A DNA stretch of 64,000 bases, taken from NCBI RefSeq assembly GCF_030064675.1, contig NZ_CP116413.1, positions 5,922,001 to 5,986,000 of the forward strand. The letters run 5' to 3'. Under the pieces are notes generated by a model. It was not told where the DNA came from and ran no database searches. It saw nothing but the letters and a program-made list of their open reading frames with translations. Both the position numbers and the translations under genes were made by a program. Origin of the DNA: Crossiella sp. CA-258035 (lineage in GTDB: Bacteria; Actinomycetota; Actinomycetes; Mycobacteriales; Pseudonocardiaceae). Below, piece by piece: positions 41,379 to 49,701 of the stretch (the stretch's first letter is position 1; each line of letters opens with the position of its first letter).

Positions 41379-42917
41379 ATGACCACCTCCCCTGCCACGG
41401 AGAAACCCAAGCTGCCAGGGGTGCTCCGGCTGCTGGCCGTGATCGAGCGCGCGGGCAACGCGCTGCCGCACCCGTTCTGGCTGTTCTGGCTGCTGTCCCT
41501 GCTGCTGGGCGCGATCAGCGCGGTGCTGGCCGGGTTCGACGTCTCGGTGGTCTCGCCGAGCAACGGCAAGACCGTCACCGTGCGGAACCTGTTCAGCGGC
41601 GACGGCCTGGCCATGGCGCTGTCCACCATGGTGGAGAACTTCGCCAAGTTCCCGCCAATGGCCACCATCGTGGTGGTGATCATGGGCGTCGCGGTGGCCG
41701 AGCGCAGCGGGTTCCTCGGCACGCTGATGAAGGTCAGCGTGTCCAGGGTGCCCGCCGCCTGGGTGGTGTTCGCGGTGGCCTTCGCCGGCACCGTGGCGCA
41801 CGTGGCCTCCGCGGCCGCCTACATCATCCTGGTCCCGTTGGGCGGCCTGGCTTTCCGCGCGGTCGGCAAGTCGCCGATCCTGGGCATCGTGGTGGCCTAC
41901 ACCGCCATCGCCTCCGGTTATGACGCCAGCCCGGTGCCCACCCCCAACGACGCGATCTTCGCCGGGATCACCACCGCGGCGGCCCGGTTGATCAGCCCGG
42001 AGATCACGGTCTCCCCGCTGAGCAACTGGTTCTTCAACATCGCCTCCTCGGTGCTGCTCGCGCTGGTGATCACCCTGGTCACCAAGCTGGTGCTGGCCAA
42101 GCGCCCGGACCTGGACCCCGATCCGGACGCCGACCTGACCGACATCGGCGATCTCGTTGTGGCGCAACGGGAACGCCTGGCCCTGCGGTTGTCGCTGGCC
42201 ACCCTGGCGGTCTCGCTGGGCCTACTGGCCGCCCTCACCCTGCCGAGCTGGTCCCCGTTGCGGGGCAAGGGCGGCAGCATCATCGACTCCCCGCTGCTGG
42301 ACGGCATCGCCGCGGTGGTCGCACTGCTCTTCGGTGTGGTCGGCATCGTCTACGGCGTCACCGCCGGGACCATCCGCAAGGCCGCGGACGTGCCGAAGCT
42401 GATGGTCGAGGGTCTCAGGCAGATGGCCCCGGTGCTGGTGCTGTTCTTCGCCGTCGCCCAGTTCCTGGCCTACTTCGAGTGGACCCACCTCGGCGATGTG
42501 CTCGCGGTGGAGGCGGCCGAGGTCTTCCGCGACAGCGGCCTGCCGATCCCGGTGATCTTCCTGCTGGTACTGGTGCTGCTCACCCTGGTCAACGTGATGG
42601 TGACCAGCGGTTCGGCGATGTGGTCCATCGCGGCCCCGGTGCTGGTGCCGATGCTGATGCTGGTGCACATCTCGCCGGAGACCACCCAGGCGCTGTTCCG
42701 CATCGCCGACTCCGGCTCCACCGCGATCACGCCGATGAGCCCGTACTTCATCATGGCGCTGGGTTTCATGCAGCGCTACCGGAAGAACGCGGGCATCGGC
42801 ACCCTGGCCTCCTACACGCTGCCGCTGGCGGTGGCCATGACGCTCAGCTGGACGGTGTTGTTCCTGGCCTGGTGGGCACTCGGGATCCCTTGGGGCCCAG
42901 GCGTTCCGTCACGCTGA
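41379..42917 (+). CDS. AbgT family transporter
   Basis: 512 residues with about eleven or more hydrophobic segments. The N-terminal IERAGNALPHPFWLFWLL and later GYDASPVPTPNDAIFAG and SGSTAITPMSPYFIMALGF are typical of the AbgT family. AbgT of E. coli imports p-aminobenzoyl-glutamate and relatives such as MtrF export antimetabolites. The ATG at 41379 has GGAG upstream, 16 bases after the esterase stop. As last gene of the GntR-creatininase-esterase operon it most likely imports the amide or amidated aromatic that the hydrolase splits. Confidence 0.94.
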   Translation: MTTSPATEKPKLPGVLRLLAVIERAGNALPHPFWLFWLLSLLLGAISAVLAGFDVSVVSPSNGKTVTVRNLFSGDGLAMALSTMVENFAKFPPMATIVVVIMGVAVAERSGFLGTLMKVSVSRVPAAWVVFAVAFAGTVAHVASAAAYIILVPLGGLAFRAVGKSPILGIVVAYTAIASGYDASPVPTPNDAIFAGITTAAARLISPEITVSPLSNWFFNIASSVLLALVITLVTKLVLAKRPDLDPDPDADLTDIGDLVVAQRERLALRLSLATLAVSLGLLAALTLPSWSPLRGKGGSIIDSPLLDGIAAVVALLFGVVGIVYGVTAGTIRKAADVPKLMVEGLRQMAPVLVLFFAVAQFLAYFEWTHLGDVLAVEAAEVFRDSGLPIPVIFLLVLVLLTLVNVMVTSGSAMWSIAAPVLVPMLMLVHISPETTQALFRIADSGSTAITPMSPYFIMALGFMQRYRKNAGIGTLASYTLPLAVAMTLSWTVLFLAWWALGIPWGPGVPSR

Positions 42918-43319
42918 CCTGGTGTCCAGCCAGACCAGCTCGATGGTGGCCTCAACCACCCGCCACCCCTCCGGCCCGCGCCGCACCTGGTAGGTCAGGC
43001 GCAGGCCGGAGGCGCGGTGCGGCGGCTGGTCCGGGTGGAAGAAGCGCACGTGCTGGTTGGCGTGCACCGTGGCCCGGCCGCCGTCCAGTGCCACCAGCAC
43101 ATCGGTGTGGAAGTGCTGGGCCAGCTCCTCACCGGGCCGGGGCGCGGCCACCTCCACCACCGCGGCGAGCCCGCGGAACTCCCCACGCGGACTGCGCACC
43201 ACCACCTCGGCGTCGTAGATCTCCGCCGGATCCCCGCCCTGCCCGTCCAGCCAGCGCCCCAGTCGCGCCAGCAGCGCGGTGATCTCGTTGCGGTCCAACA
43301 GTTCCTGCAAGTCGGTCAT
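42909..43319 (-). CDS. SnoaL-like (NTF2-fold) protein
   Basis: 136 residues with the SnoaL/NTF2 layout: helix LQELLDRNEITALLARLGRWLDG, then AEIYDAEVVVRSPRGEFRGL, the HFHTDVLVALDGGRATVHAN strand pair and a C-terminal WRVVEATIELVWLD. The cone-like pocket is used by cyclases, dehydratases and isomerases; the reaction is unknown. It is divergent from a MarR gene, with two palindromes between them, and is the likely target of that regulator. Its 3' end overlaps the AbgT gene by nine bases. Confidence 0.85.
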   Translation of the reverse strand: MTDLQELLDRNEITALLARLGRWLDGQGGDPAEIYDAEVVVRSPRGEFRGLAAVVEVAAPRPGEELAQHFHTDVLVALDGGRATVHANQHVRFFHPDQPPHRASGLRLTYQVRRGPEGWRVVEATIELVWLDTRSA

Positions 43320-43331
43320 GACCCCTCATTT

Positions 43332-43389
43332 CGTTGGTGACACCAACGCTAACACAGACCGTTGGTGCCGCCAACAATCCTGTTAGGCT
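43332..43389. promoter_or_regulatory. Paired palindromic MarR-type operators and promoter
   Basis: CGTTGGTG-A-CACCAACG (43332-43348) is a perfect palindrome about the central base. GTTGG-N5-CCAAC (43361-43375) is a second, related site 28 bases away centre to centre. TTGGTG (43362-43367) and TAGGCT (43384-43389), spaced by 16, make a likely promoter ending seven bases before ATG 43397. Binding at both sites would block both divergent genes. Confidence 0.72.
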
Positions 43390-43396
43390 GGTAGCC

Positions 43397-43846
43397 ATGT
43401 CCGAGGCCCCGCGCCGGCTGAGCACCCGCCCGACCTACCTGCTGACCCAGACCGCCACGCACGCCAGGCGACTGGTCACCGAGGTCTTCGGCGCGGAATG
43501 CGCCCGCGGCTACCACTACCGGCTGCTGGCCACCCTGCACGAGTTCGGCCCGGCGAGTCAGGCGGAGCTGGGCAGGCGCGGCAACATGGACCGCAGTGAC
43601 GTGGTCAACGCGCTGAACGAACTGGCCGCCGAGGGCCACGCCGAACGCACCCCGGACCCCGCCGACGGCCGCCGCAACATCATCCGCATCACCCCGGCGG
43701 GCAAGGAACGACTGCGCAGGCTCGACCACGCGCTGGACTCCGCGCAGGACCGCCTCACCGCGCCACTGTCAGCGGCCGAACGCGAGCAGCTGGTGGAGCT
43801 GCTGGGCCGCCTGCTCGCACACCACGAACAGTCCACACCGGACTGA
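43397..43846 (+). CDS. MarR family transcriptional regulator
   Basis: 149 residues from ATG 43397. MarR winged helix: LLATLHEFGPASQAELGRRGNMDRSDVVNALNELAAEG in outline (about 45-85), wing TPDPADGRRNIIRITPAGKERL, then a C-terminal dimerisation helix. It probably represses itself and the divergent SnoaL-like gene through the two GTTGG/CCAAC palindromes. The upstream GTG-initiated extension is rejected because it runs across the operators. A small hairpin lies at the stop codon. Confidence 0.92.
   Translation: MSEAPRRLSTRPTYLLTQTATHARRLVTEVFGAECARGYHYRLLATLHEFGPASQAELGRRGNMDRSDVVNALNELAAEGHAERTPDPADGRRNIIRITPAGKERLRRLDHALDSAQDRLTAPLSAAEREQLVELLGRLLAHHEQSTPD
43828..43844 (+). terminator. Hairpin at the end of the MarR gene
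   Basis: CAGTCC (43828-43833) pairs with GGACTG (43839-43844) across a 5-base loop, overlapping the final codons and stop of the marR gene. It has no U tract. It also contains one copy of the GTCC-N5-GGAC dyad noted elsewhere, so the terminator role is tentative. The following ~260 bases to 44108 are C-rich and hold no gene. Confidence 0.35.
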
Positions 43847-44108
43847 CCCAGCGCCGCCGCAGCCCCCACGGCCCCCGCCACGCCCCGACCATCGCCGCCC
43901 GCGACCGCCCGGCAGACCCGCCCCGCCCGGCGTGTGCGACCACGCGACGCTCTCACCTCGCCCCGCGCCAGCGACCGCCCAACATCTCCACCCCGTTGAA
44001 CACCCGCGGCCACCCAGCATCCCCTCACCAACGCCCACGCCAGCCCCGCTGCCCGTCAGCGCGGCCAAACCGCCCCCGCGATCCCCCCGCCCCACCTACG
44101 CTGCGCCC

Positions 44109-44948
44109 ATGCCCACCTTCACCGCTCCCGACGGCACCCGGCTCGCCTACCACGTCGAGGGCACCGGCGCGCCGCTGATCTGCCTGCCCGGCGGACCGAT
44201 GACCGCCTCGGCCTACCTCGGCGACCTCGCCGGGCTGACCGAGCGCCGCACCCTCATCCGCCTGGACCTGCGCGGCACCGGTGACTCCGCCGTCCCCGCC
44301 GATCCGGCGACCTACCGCTGCGACCGCCAGGTGCCCGATGTCGAGGCGCTGCGGATCCACCTCGGGCTGGCGCGGATCGACCTGCTCGCGCACTCCGCGG
44401 GCGGGGACCTGGCGCTGTCCTACGCGGGCGCGCACCCGGAGCGGGTTGAGCGCCTGGTGCTGATCGCCGGGCGGGCGCGGGCGGTGGGGATCGAGTTCCC
44501 GTTGTCGGACCGGGACGAGGCGATCGCGTTGCGGGCGGGCGAACCGTGGTACCCGGAGGCGATGGCCGCGCTGGCGCGGTTGCGGGCCGGTGAGACGGGT
44601 CCGGAGGTGGCGGCCAAGCTCGCGCCGTTCGGGTACCGGGACTGGAACGCGGAGACCCGGGCGCACGCGGAGTTCTGCGACCGGCACCGCAACGGCGAGG
44701 CCGCCGCGGCCTACATCGCCGAGGGCGCGTTCGATCCGGAGGCCACCCTGGCCGGACTTGCCCGGCTGACCGGGTCGGTGCTGATGTTCTCCGGGGAGGT
44801 GGACACCGGGCCGCGGCCCAAGGTGGTGGAGTCCATGGTTGCGTTGTTCCCCAAGGCGGTGCACGTGGAGGTGCCCGGGGCGGCGCACCAGATCTGGCTG
44901 GACGATCCGGCGGTGTTCCGGGCGACCGTGGACGAGTTCCTCGGCTGA
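44109..44948 (+). CDS. Alpha/beta fold hydrolase
   Basis: 279 residues. Oxyanion segment LPGGPMTASAYLGDL, RLDLRGTGDS, nucleophile Ser96 in LLAHSAGGDLALSY, acid in MFSGEVDTGP and catalytic histidine in VPGAAHQIWLDDP match the proline-iminopeptidase/haloperoxidase group. The nucleophile elbow AHSAG has alanine in place of the first glycine of GxSxG. The substrate is unknown. TACGCT (44097-44102) is six bases before ATG 44109, suggesting a leaderless start; the longer upstream frame is low-complexity. Confidence 0.88.
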   Translation: MPTFTAPDGTRLAYHVEGTGAPLICLPGGPMTASAYLGDLAGLTERRTLIRLDLRGTGDSAVPADPATYRCDRQVPDVEALRIHLGLARIDLLAHSAGGDLALSYAGAHPERVERLVLIAGRARAVGIEFPLSDRDEAIALRAGEPWYPEAMAALARLRAGETGPEVAAKLAPFGYRDWNAETRAHAEFCDRHRNGEAAAAYIAEGAFDPEATLAGLARLTGSVLMFSGEVDTGPRPKVVESMVALFPKAVHVEVPGAAHQIWLDDPAVFRATVDEFLG

Positions 44949-44952
44949 GGGC

Positions 44953-45585
44953 TCAACCGGCCAGGCCGTGCAGGGGGATGGTGTGGCCGGTGAGGTCGGC
45001 CTTGGCGCGCAGGTAGCGCAGGTTGGTCTCGGTGGCGAAGACGCCGGTGGGCACGGTGCGGCGGATGCGCACGCCGAGGGCGCGCAGCTGGGCGGCCTTG
45101 TCCGGGTTGTTGGTCAGCAGGTCGAGCTCGCCGACACCCAGCGCGTGCAGCATCTGCGCGGCCGGGGTGTAGTCGCGGCCGTCCTCGGGCAGGCCGAGGG
45201 CGGTGTTGGCCGCGTAGGTGTCCAGGCCGTCGTCCTGCAGGGCGTAGGCGTCCAGCTTGTTGTACAGGCCGATGCCGCGGCCCTCCTGGCGCAGGTACAG
45301 CAGCACGCCGCCGCGCTGGCCGATCCGCTCGGCGGCCTCGCGCAGCTGCGGGCCGCAGTCGCAGCGGGCCGAGCCGAACACGTCGCCGGTCAGGCACTCG
45401 GAGTGCAGGCGCACCAACGGTTCCGGGGTCCGCTCCGGCTCACCGAAGACCAGGGCCAGGTGTTCCAGTCCGTCGGCCAAGCCGTGGAAGGTCACCGCGG
45501 TCGCGGTCACACCGAAGCCATCGCCGAAGCGCAGCGGCACGCGCACCCTGGTGCGCACCGCGGCCTCCGCCCTGGGATCTGCCAT
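44953..45585 (-). CDS. ribA: GTP cyclohydrolase II
   Basis: 210 residues, stand-alone RibA. It carries RLHSECLTGDVFGSARCDCG with the three zinc cysteines, the GTP loop YLRQEGRGIGLYNKL and LLTNNPDKAAQL. It converts GTP to the diaminohydroxy-phosphoribosylaminopyrimidine that starts riboflavin synthesis. No other rib gene is nearby, so this may be a secondary copy serving flavin or natural-product supply. It starts 14 bases after the IclR-type gene on the same strand without a clear ribosome-binding site. Confidence 0.93.
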   Translation of the reverse strand: MADPRAEAAVRTRVRVPLRFGDGFGVTATAVTFHGLADGLEHLALVFGEPERTPEPLVRLHSECLTGDVFGSARCDCGPQLREAAERIGQRGGVLLYLRQEGRGIGLYNKLDAYALQDDGLDTYAANTALGLPEDGRDYTPAAQMLHALGVGELDLLTNNPDKAAQLRALGVRIRRTVPTGVFATETNLRYLRAKADLTGHTIPLHGLAG

Positions 45586-45598
45586 AGTCGCTAGTTTT

Positions 45599-47083
45599 TC
45601 AGAAGCCTCCGGTCAGCCGCAGGTCGGCCTCCACCCGGGTGGCGACCGCTCTGAGCTGCGTGAACACCTCCTCCCTTGGCGCGGGGCCGGTGGGCAGCAC
45701 GGCCAGGGCGAGCGGGCCGCCGCCGCGGGCCAGGTCCGCCGAGGCCAGCGGCACGCCGCCCGGCACCGGGACCGCCAGGCAGCGCACCCCGTCCGGCAGC
45801 TCGGCATCGACCTCGGTCCAGTCCGGCCCGGCCAGCATGGCCCGGCCGAGCGCGGAGTCCACGGCCGGTCGCCGGGCCCCCACCGCCAGGTCGAGGCGGA
45901 CCACCCGCCCGGTGCCGACCACCGCGGCGCAGCGCAGGTCCGCGCCGTCGAGCACGGCGGCGGCCACCGGCTCCCCGGTCGCGGCGGCCAGCTCGGCCAG
46001 GTGCGGGTGCAGCAGCTCGGGCAGGGTCAGCGCGGACAGCTTGGCGTAGCCCAGGTCCAGCACCGAGGGCAGCAGGTGGAACACGCCCTCGTCCTCGGTG
46101 GCGTAGCCGGTCTCGTGCAGGGTGAGCAGCGCCCGCCGGGCGGTGGCCCTGGGCAGGCCGGTGGCCCGCGCGGCGGCGGCCACGGTGAGCCCGCCCGCGC
46201 GGAAGGCGCCCAGCACGGCCAGTCCCCTGGCCAGCGCCGCCACGAACTCCACGCCCGGCTCCTCCTTGGCCGGGACCACCGGCGGCGGTGTGGCAGGTGG
46301 GTCGGGCCGGGCGAGCTGGGCCTCCATCTCGCGCACCGCGTCCAGCAGCACCGGCAACACGGTCTCCCGGAAGGTCTCCGGGGTGTGCCTGCTGGTGTGG
46401 CTGAGCACGCTGACCGCGCCGAGCTGACCGCGTCCGCGCACCGGCGCGGCCAGTGCCAGCAACCCGGGTTCGACCCATTCCTCGTCCAGGGACCAGCCCA
46501 GGTCCCAGGCCCGCGCGGTCCGCCGCTGGAAGGTCAGCCGCCGCTGCGGCAGCGGGTGGCGCAGCGGGGGCACCGCGGGATAGCCGTGGTCCAGCGGGTC
46601 CGCCGCCCTGGCCGCGGCCCACTCCTCGAACTGCTCGTGCTCCCAGCCCGCGGCCAGCACCACCCCGGCCGCGGTCCGGTCCTCCGGCAGCAGCCCGCCG
46701 ACGTGGAAGGCCAGGTAGACCGCCCGCCGCCGGGCCGACTGGGCAACGAGGCGGACGCCGCCGACATCGGGCACGGCCAGCGAGACCGACTCGTCGAGCC
46801 GGTCGGAGAGCTCGGCCAGCAGCGGGCGCAGCGGGGCGACGAAGCCGGTGCCGTCCAGGTAGGCGTGGCCGAAGGTGAGCAGCCGGGGCGTGGGCAGCAG
46901 GTCCGGGCCTTCGGCGCGCAGCAGGCCCAGGTGCAGCAGGGTGTCGGTGATCCGGTCGATCGGCGAGCGGGCCAGTCCGGTGAGCCTGGCCAGGTCGGCG
47001 CGCCGCAGCCGGGACCCCTGGTGCCCGCCGATCGCGCGCAGCACCGCGAGCCCGCGTTCCAGTGGCCCGTTCTCGACCGGCAC
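45599..47083 (-). CDS. Double-length IclR-type regulator
   Basis: 494 residues from GTG 47083, about twice the usual IclR length. The first module has an HTH (PLERGLAVLRAIGGHQGSRL, LARLTGLARSPIDRITDTL) and an effector domain to about 245. The second HTH begins near 280 (ARGLAVLGAFRAGGLTVAAA, ATGLPRATARRALLTLHETGYA) and is followed by a second effector domain to the end. A proline-rich linker joins them. It is divergent from an aldehyde dehydrogenase gene with CGAAC repeats between, so it likely controls that gene; ribA follows on the same strand. Confidence 0.85.
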   Translation of the reverse strand: MPVENGPLERGLAVLRAIGGHQGSRLRRADLARLTGLARSPIDRITDTLLHLGLLRAEGPDLLPTPRLLTFGHAYLDGTGFVAPLRPLLAELSDRLDESVSLAVPDVGGVRLVAQSARRRAVYLAFHVGGLLPEDRTAAGVVLAAGWEHEQFEEWAAARAADPLDHGYPAVPPLRHPLPQRRLTFQRRTARAWDLGWSLDEEWVEPGLLALAAPVRGRGQLGAVSVLSHTSRHTPETFRETVLPVLLDAVREMEAQLARPDPPATPPPVVPAKEEPGVEFVAALARGLAVLGAFRAGGLTVAAAARATGLPRATARRALLTLHETGYATEDEGVFHLLPSVLDLGYAKLSALTLPELLHPHLAELAAATGEPVAAAVLDGADLRCAAVVGTGRVVRLDLAVGARRPAVDSALGRAMLAGPDWTEVDAELPDGVRCLAVPVPGGVPLASADLARGGGPLALAVLPTGPAPREEVFTQLRAVATRVEADLRLTGGF

Positions 47084-47154
47084 TCCTGCTCCCTCCACGA
47101 CCCGAACTGTTGACGCCCTATCCGATAACACGCCACACTGCACTGTATCCCTGA

Positions 47155-47178
47155 CGAACAAAAGTTCGCTACACGAAC
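47155..47178. promoter_or_regulatory. CGAAC/GTTCG operator-like repeats
   Basis: CGAAC-AAAA-GTTCG (47155-47168) is a 5-bp inverted repeat, followed by another CGAAC (47174-47178); a further CGAAC lies at 47103-47107. The cluster sits between the divergent IclR-type and aldehyde dehydrogenase genes, 24 bases before the dehydrogenase GTG. IclR proteins bind short AT-centred palindromes, so this is a plausible site. Confidence 0.5.
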
Positions 47179-47201
47179 ACTTTCCCTGCGGAGGTCCCCC
47201 T

Positions 47202-48659
47202 GTGCGCACCCGTCAGCTGATCGTCAACGGCGTCGAGACACCCGCCGCGAGCGGGCGCACCACCCCCGACCACTCCCCCTGGACCGGCGAGGTCTACACC
47301 CAGGTCGCCGCGGCCAGCCCCGCTGACGTCACGCTGGCCGCCGCAGCCGCGCACGAGGCGTTCCCGGCCTGGGCCGCGGCCAAGCCCAGCGAGCGCCGCG
47401 CGGTCTTGCTCAAGGCCGCTGACCTGCTGGAACAGCGGGCCGAGCAGGTGGTGGAGCTGCTCGCCGCGGAGACCGGCGGCACCAGGGGCTGGGGACTGTT
47501 CAACGTGGACCTGGCCAGCCAGATCCTGCGCGAGGCCGCCGCCGCGACCACCCAGCCGGTCGGCGAGGTGCTCAGCTCCGAGTTCACCGGACAGCTCTCC
47601 CTGGCGGTGCGCGAGCCGGTGGGCGTGGTGGCCGCGTTCTCGCCGTGGAACGCGCCGGTGATCCTGGGCGTCCGGTCCATCGCGGTGCCGCTGGCGGTGG
47701 GCAACACGGTGGTGCTCAAGCCCTCCGAGGACGCGCCGGTCGCCGCCGGGTACTTCCTGGCCGACCTGCTGCACGAGGCCGGCCTGCCGCCGGGCGTGCT
47801 CAACGTGGTCAGCAACGCCCGCGAGGACGCCGCCGAGATCGCCCGCACGCTGATCGCCGACGAGCGGGTGCGGATGGTCAACTTCACCGGCTCCACCGGC
47901 GTCGGCCGGATCATCGGGGTGACCGCGGCCGAGCACCTCAAGCCCGCGGTGCTGGAGCTGGGCGGCAAGAACTCGGTGCTGGTGCTCGACGACGCCGACC
48001 TGGACCACGCCGCCGCCGCGGTCAACTTCGGCGCCTTCGCCAACACCGGCCAGATCTGCATGTCCGCCGACCGGGTGCTGGTGCACCGCGCGGTCGCCGA
48101 GGAGTTCACCGCGAAGCTCACCGCCCGCGCCGCCACCCTGCACCGCGGCGCGCCAGCCGATCCCGCGACCACCCTCGGCCCGCTGGTCAGCGCCGGGTCC
48201 GCGCAGCGGGTGGCCGCCCTGGTCGCCGAGACGGTCGAGGCCGGGGCCACCCTGCACACCGGCGGCGGACCAGCCGAGGGCGCGAGCTACCCGGCCACGG
48301 TGCTCTCCGGCATCACCCCGGACATGCGCATCCAGCACGAGGAGGTCTTCGGCCCGGTGTGCACGGTGCTGACCTTCGACACCGACGAGGAAGCCGTCGC
48401 CTTGGCCAACAACACCGGCTACGGCCTGAGCACCGGCATCCTGACCGGTCACCAGGGCCGGGGCCTGGCCATCGCGCGGCAGCTGCGCACCGGCATCGCG
48501 CACGTCGGCGACCAGTCGGTGGCCGATGAGCCGCAGGCGCCCTTCGGCGGGGTCGGGCAGAGCGGCTACGGCAAGTTCGGCGGCCGCTGGGGCGTGGACG
48601 CCTTCACCACGACCCGGTGGATCACCGTGGGGCCGCAGCACAGCCAGTACCCGATCTGA
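47202..48659 (+). CDS. Aldehyde dehydrogenase (benzaldehyde/vanillin dehydrogenase-like)
   Basis: 485 residues from GTG 47202, with GGAGG seven bases upstream. NAD(P)-dependent oxidation of an aldehyde to the acid. Seen: FSPWNAPVILGV, KPSEDAPV, FTGSTGVGRIIG, catalytic Glu252 in LELGGKN and Cys286 in NTGQICMSADR, and the EEVFGPV and FGGVGQSGYGKFGG motifs near the end. The sequence style resembles aryl-aldehyde dehydrogenases. It is divergent from a double IclR regulator and followed by a hairpin terminator, so it appears monocistronic. Confidence 0.94.
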   Translation: MRTRQLIVNGVETPAASGRTTPDHSPWTGEVYTQVAAASPADVTLAAAAAHEAFPAWAAAKPSERRAVLLKAADLLEQRAEQVVELLAAETGGTRGWGLFNVDLASQILREAAAATTQPVGEVLSSEFTGQLSLAVREPVGVVAAFSPWNAPVILGVRSIAVPLAVGNTVVLKPSEDAPVAAGYFLADLLHEAGLPPGVLNVVSNAREDAAEIARTLIADERVRMVNFTGSTGVGRIIGVTAAEHLKPAVLELGGKNSVLVLDDADLDHAAAAVNFGAFANTGQICMSADRVLVHRAVAEEFTAKLTARAATLHRGAPADPATTLGPLVSAGSAQRVAALVAETVEAGATLHTGGGPAEGASYPATVLSGITPDMRIQHEEVFGPVCTVLTFDTDEEAVALANNTGYGLSTGILTGHQGRGLAIARQLRTGIAHVGDQSVADEPQAPFGGVGQSGYGKFGGRWGVDAFTTTRWITVGPQHSQYPI

Positions 48660-48678
48660 GCCCGCATCCTGCGCGGGC
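48660..48678 (+). terminator. Hairpin after aldehyde dehydrogenase
   Basis: GCCCGC (48660-48665) pairs with GCGGGC (48673-48678) across a 7-base loop, starting at the last base of the dehydrogenase stop codon. It has no U tract. Confidence 0.5.
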
Positions 48679-48824
48679 AAGGCACTGTGCCACCGCGGCC
48701 GCCTGCCCGCGCGGCGGGGTCACCCGCACGGGCGGGGCCATCGCCGGATCGGATGATCGACTCTTGCCGCTGTGCCTGGGGCGTGTTCGGATTCCGCCGC
48801 AGCAGTGCCGGGGCAGGAGGAAAC

Positions 48825-49652
48825 GTGCGCAGATGGCCCTACGTCCTCGCGCCGCTGGGCGTGCTGCTCGCCGTCCTGTTCGGCATCCTGGCCTACTACC
48901 ACGAGCGGGACACCAGGGAAGGCTTCTACGAGCTGGGTGACACCGCCGCGGCCGACCGGGTGGACGTCTCGGTGTACGTGCAGCGGGTGGACGCCCCGGC
49001 CAGGGAACTGGTGCTGCAACTGCACATCACCCCGCGCGGGGCCTTCAGCGACAACGGCGACGAGCGCTCGGCCGGCAAGGAACTGGTGGTGGACAGCTCC
49101 TCGGTGGCCACCGCGCCGCTGCGGTTCAAGCCGGGCGAGCGGATTCCGGCCAGAGAGCTGCGGATACCGCTGGACGACGGGGTGGTCTCGGACTTCCCGT
49201 TCGACCGCTACCGCACCACGCTCTACTTCGAGGTCACGGCGGGCGGCTCCCCCGTGCCGACCACGCTGAGCTACGCCGACCACGACCCGTTCTTCCTCTC
49301 CCGCGTGGTCAGCGGCGCCGCCGAGGACGGCGGGGTGAGCGCGGACCTGCTGATCAAGCGGTCCCGGAGCACGTTCATCCTGGCCTGGTTCCAGGTGGTC
49401 GTGATGTGGGCGCTGGCGCTGTCGGTGCTGGCCGGGGCACTGCACATCGTGCGGCGCGGCCTTGGCATGGTCTGGCCCGCGCTGGGCTGGATGGCGGCCA
49501 CCCTGTTCGCGCTGGTCGGCTTCCGCAACGCCGCTCCCGGCCTGCCGCCGATCGGCTCGATGATCGACTACTGCGCCTTCTTCTGGGCCGAGGCGGTGAT
49601 CACGCTGGCCCTGGTGCTGGTGGTGGTCAAGGGCGTGCGGCGGAAGTCGTGA
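48825..49652 (+). CDS. DUF4436 family membrane protein
   Basis: 275 residues from GTG 48825, with AGGAGG upstream. One N-terminal membrane helix (VLAPLGVLLAVLFGILAYY), an extracytoplasmic beta-rich domain (about 35-180, with VDVSVYVQRVDAPARELVLQ and FPFDRYRTTLYFEV), and three C-terminal helices. This matches the actinobacterial DUF4436 family of unknown function. The NG-DFPFD-Y pattern recalls other extracellular domains that couple to membrane helices. A SRPBCC gene follows after 49 bases. Confidence 0.82.
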   Translation: MRRWPYVLAPLGVLLAVLFGILAYYHERDTREGFYELGDTAAADRVDVSVYVQRVDAPARELVLQLHITPRGAFSDNGDERSAGKELVVDSSSVATAPLRFKPGERIPARELRIPLDDGVVSDFPFDRYRTTLYFEVTAGGSPVPTTLSYADHDPFFLSRVVSGAAEDGGVSADLLIKRSRSTFILAWFQVVVMWALALSVLAGALHIVRRGLGMVWPALGWMAATLFALVGFRNAAPGLPPIGSMIDYCAFFWAEAVITLALVLVVVKGVRRKS

Positions 49653-49701
49653 GCATGTTCCGGTCCGCGCCGGGTATCCCCCGGGCGACACGGGAGGCTT
49701 C

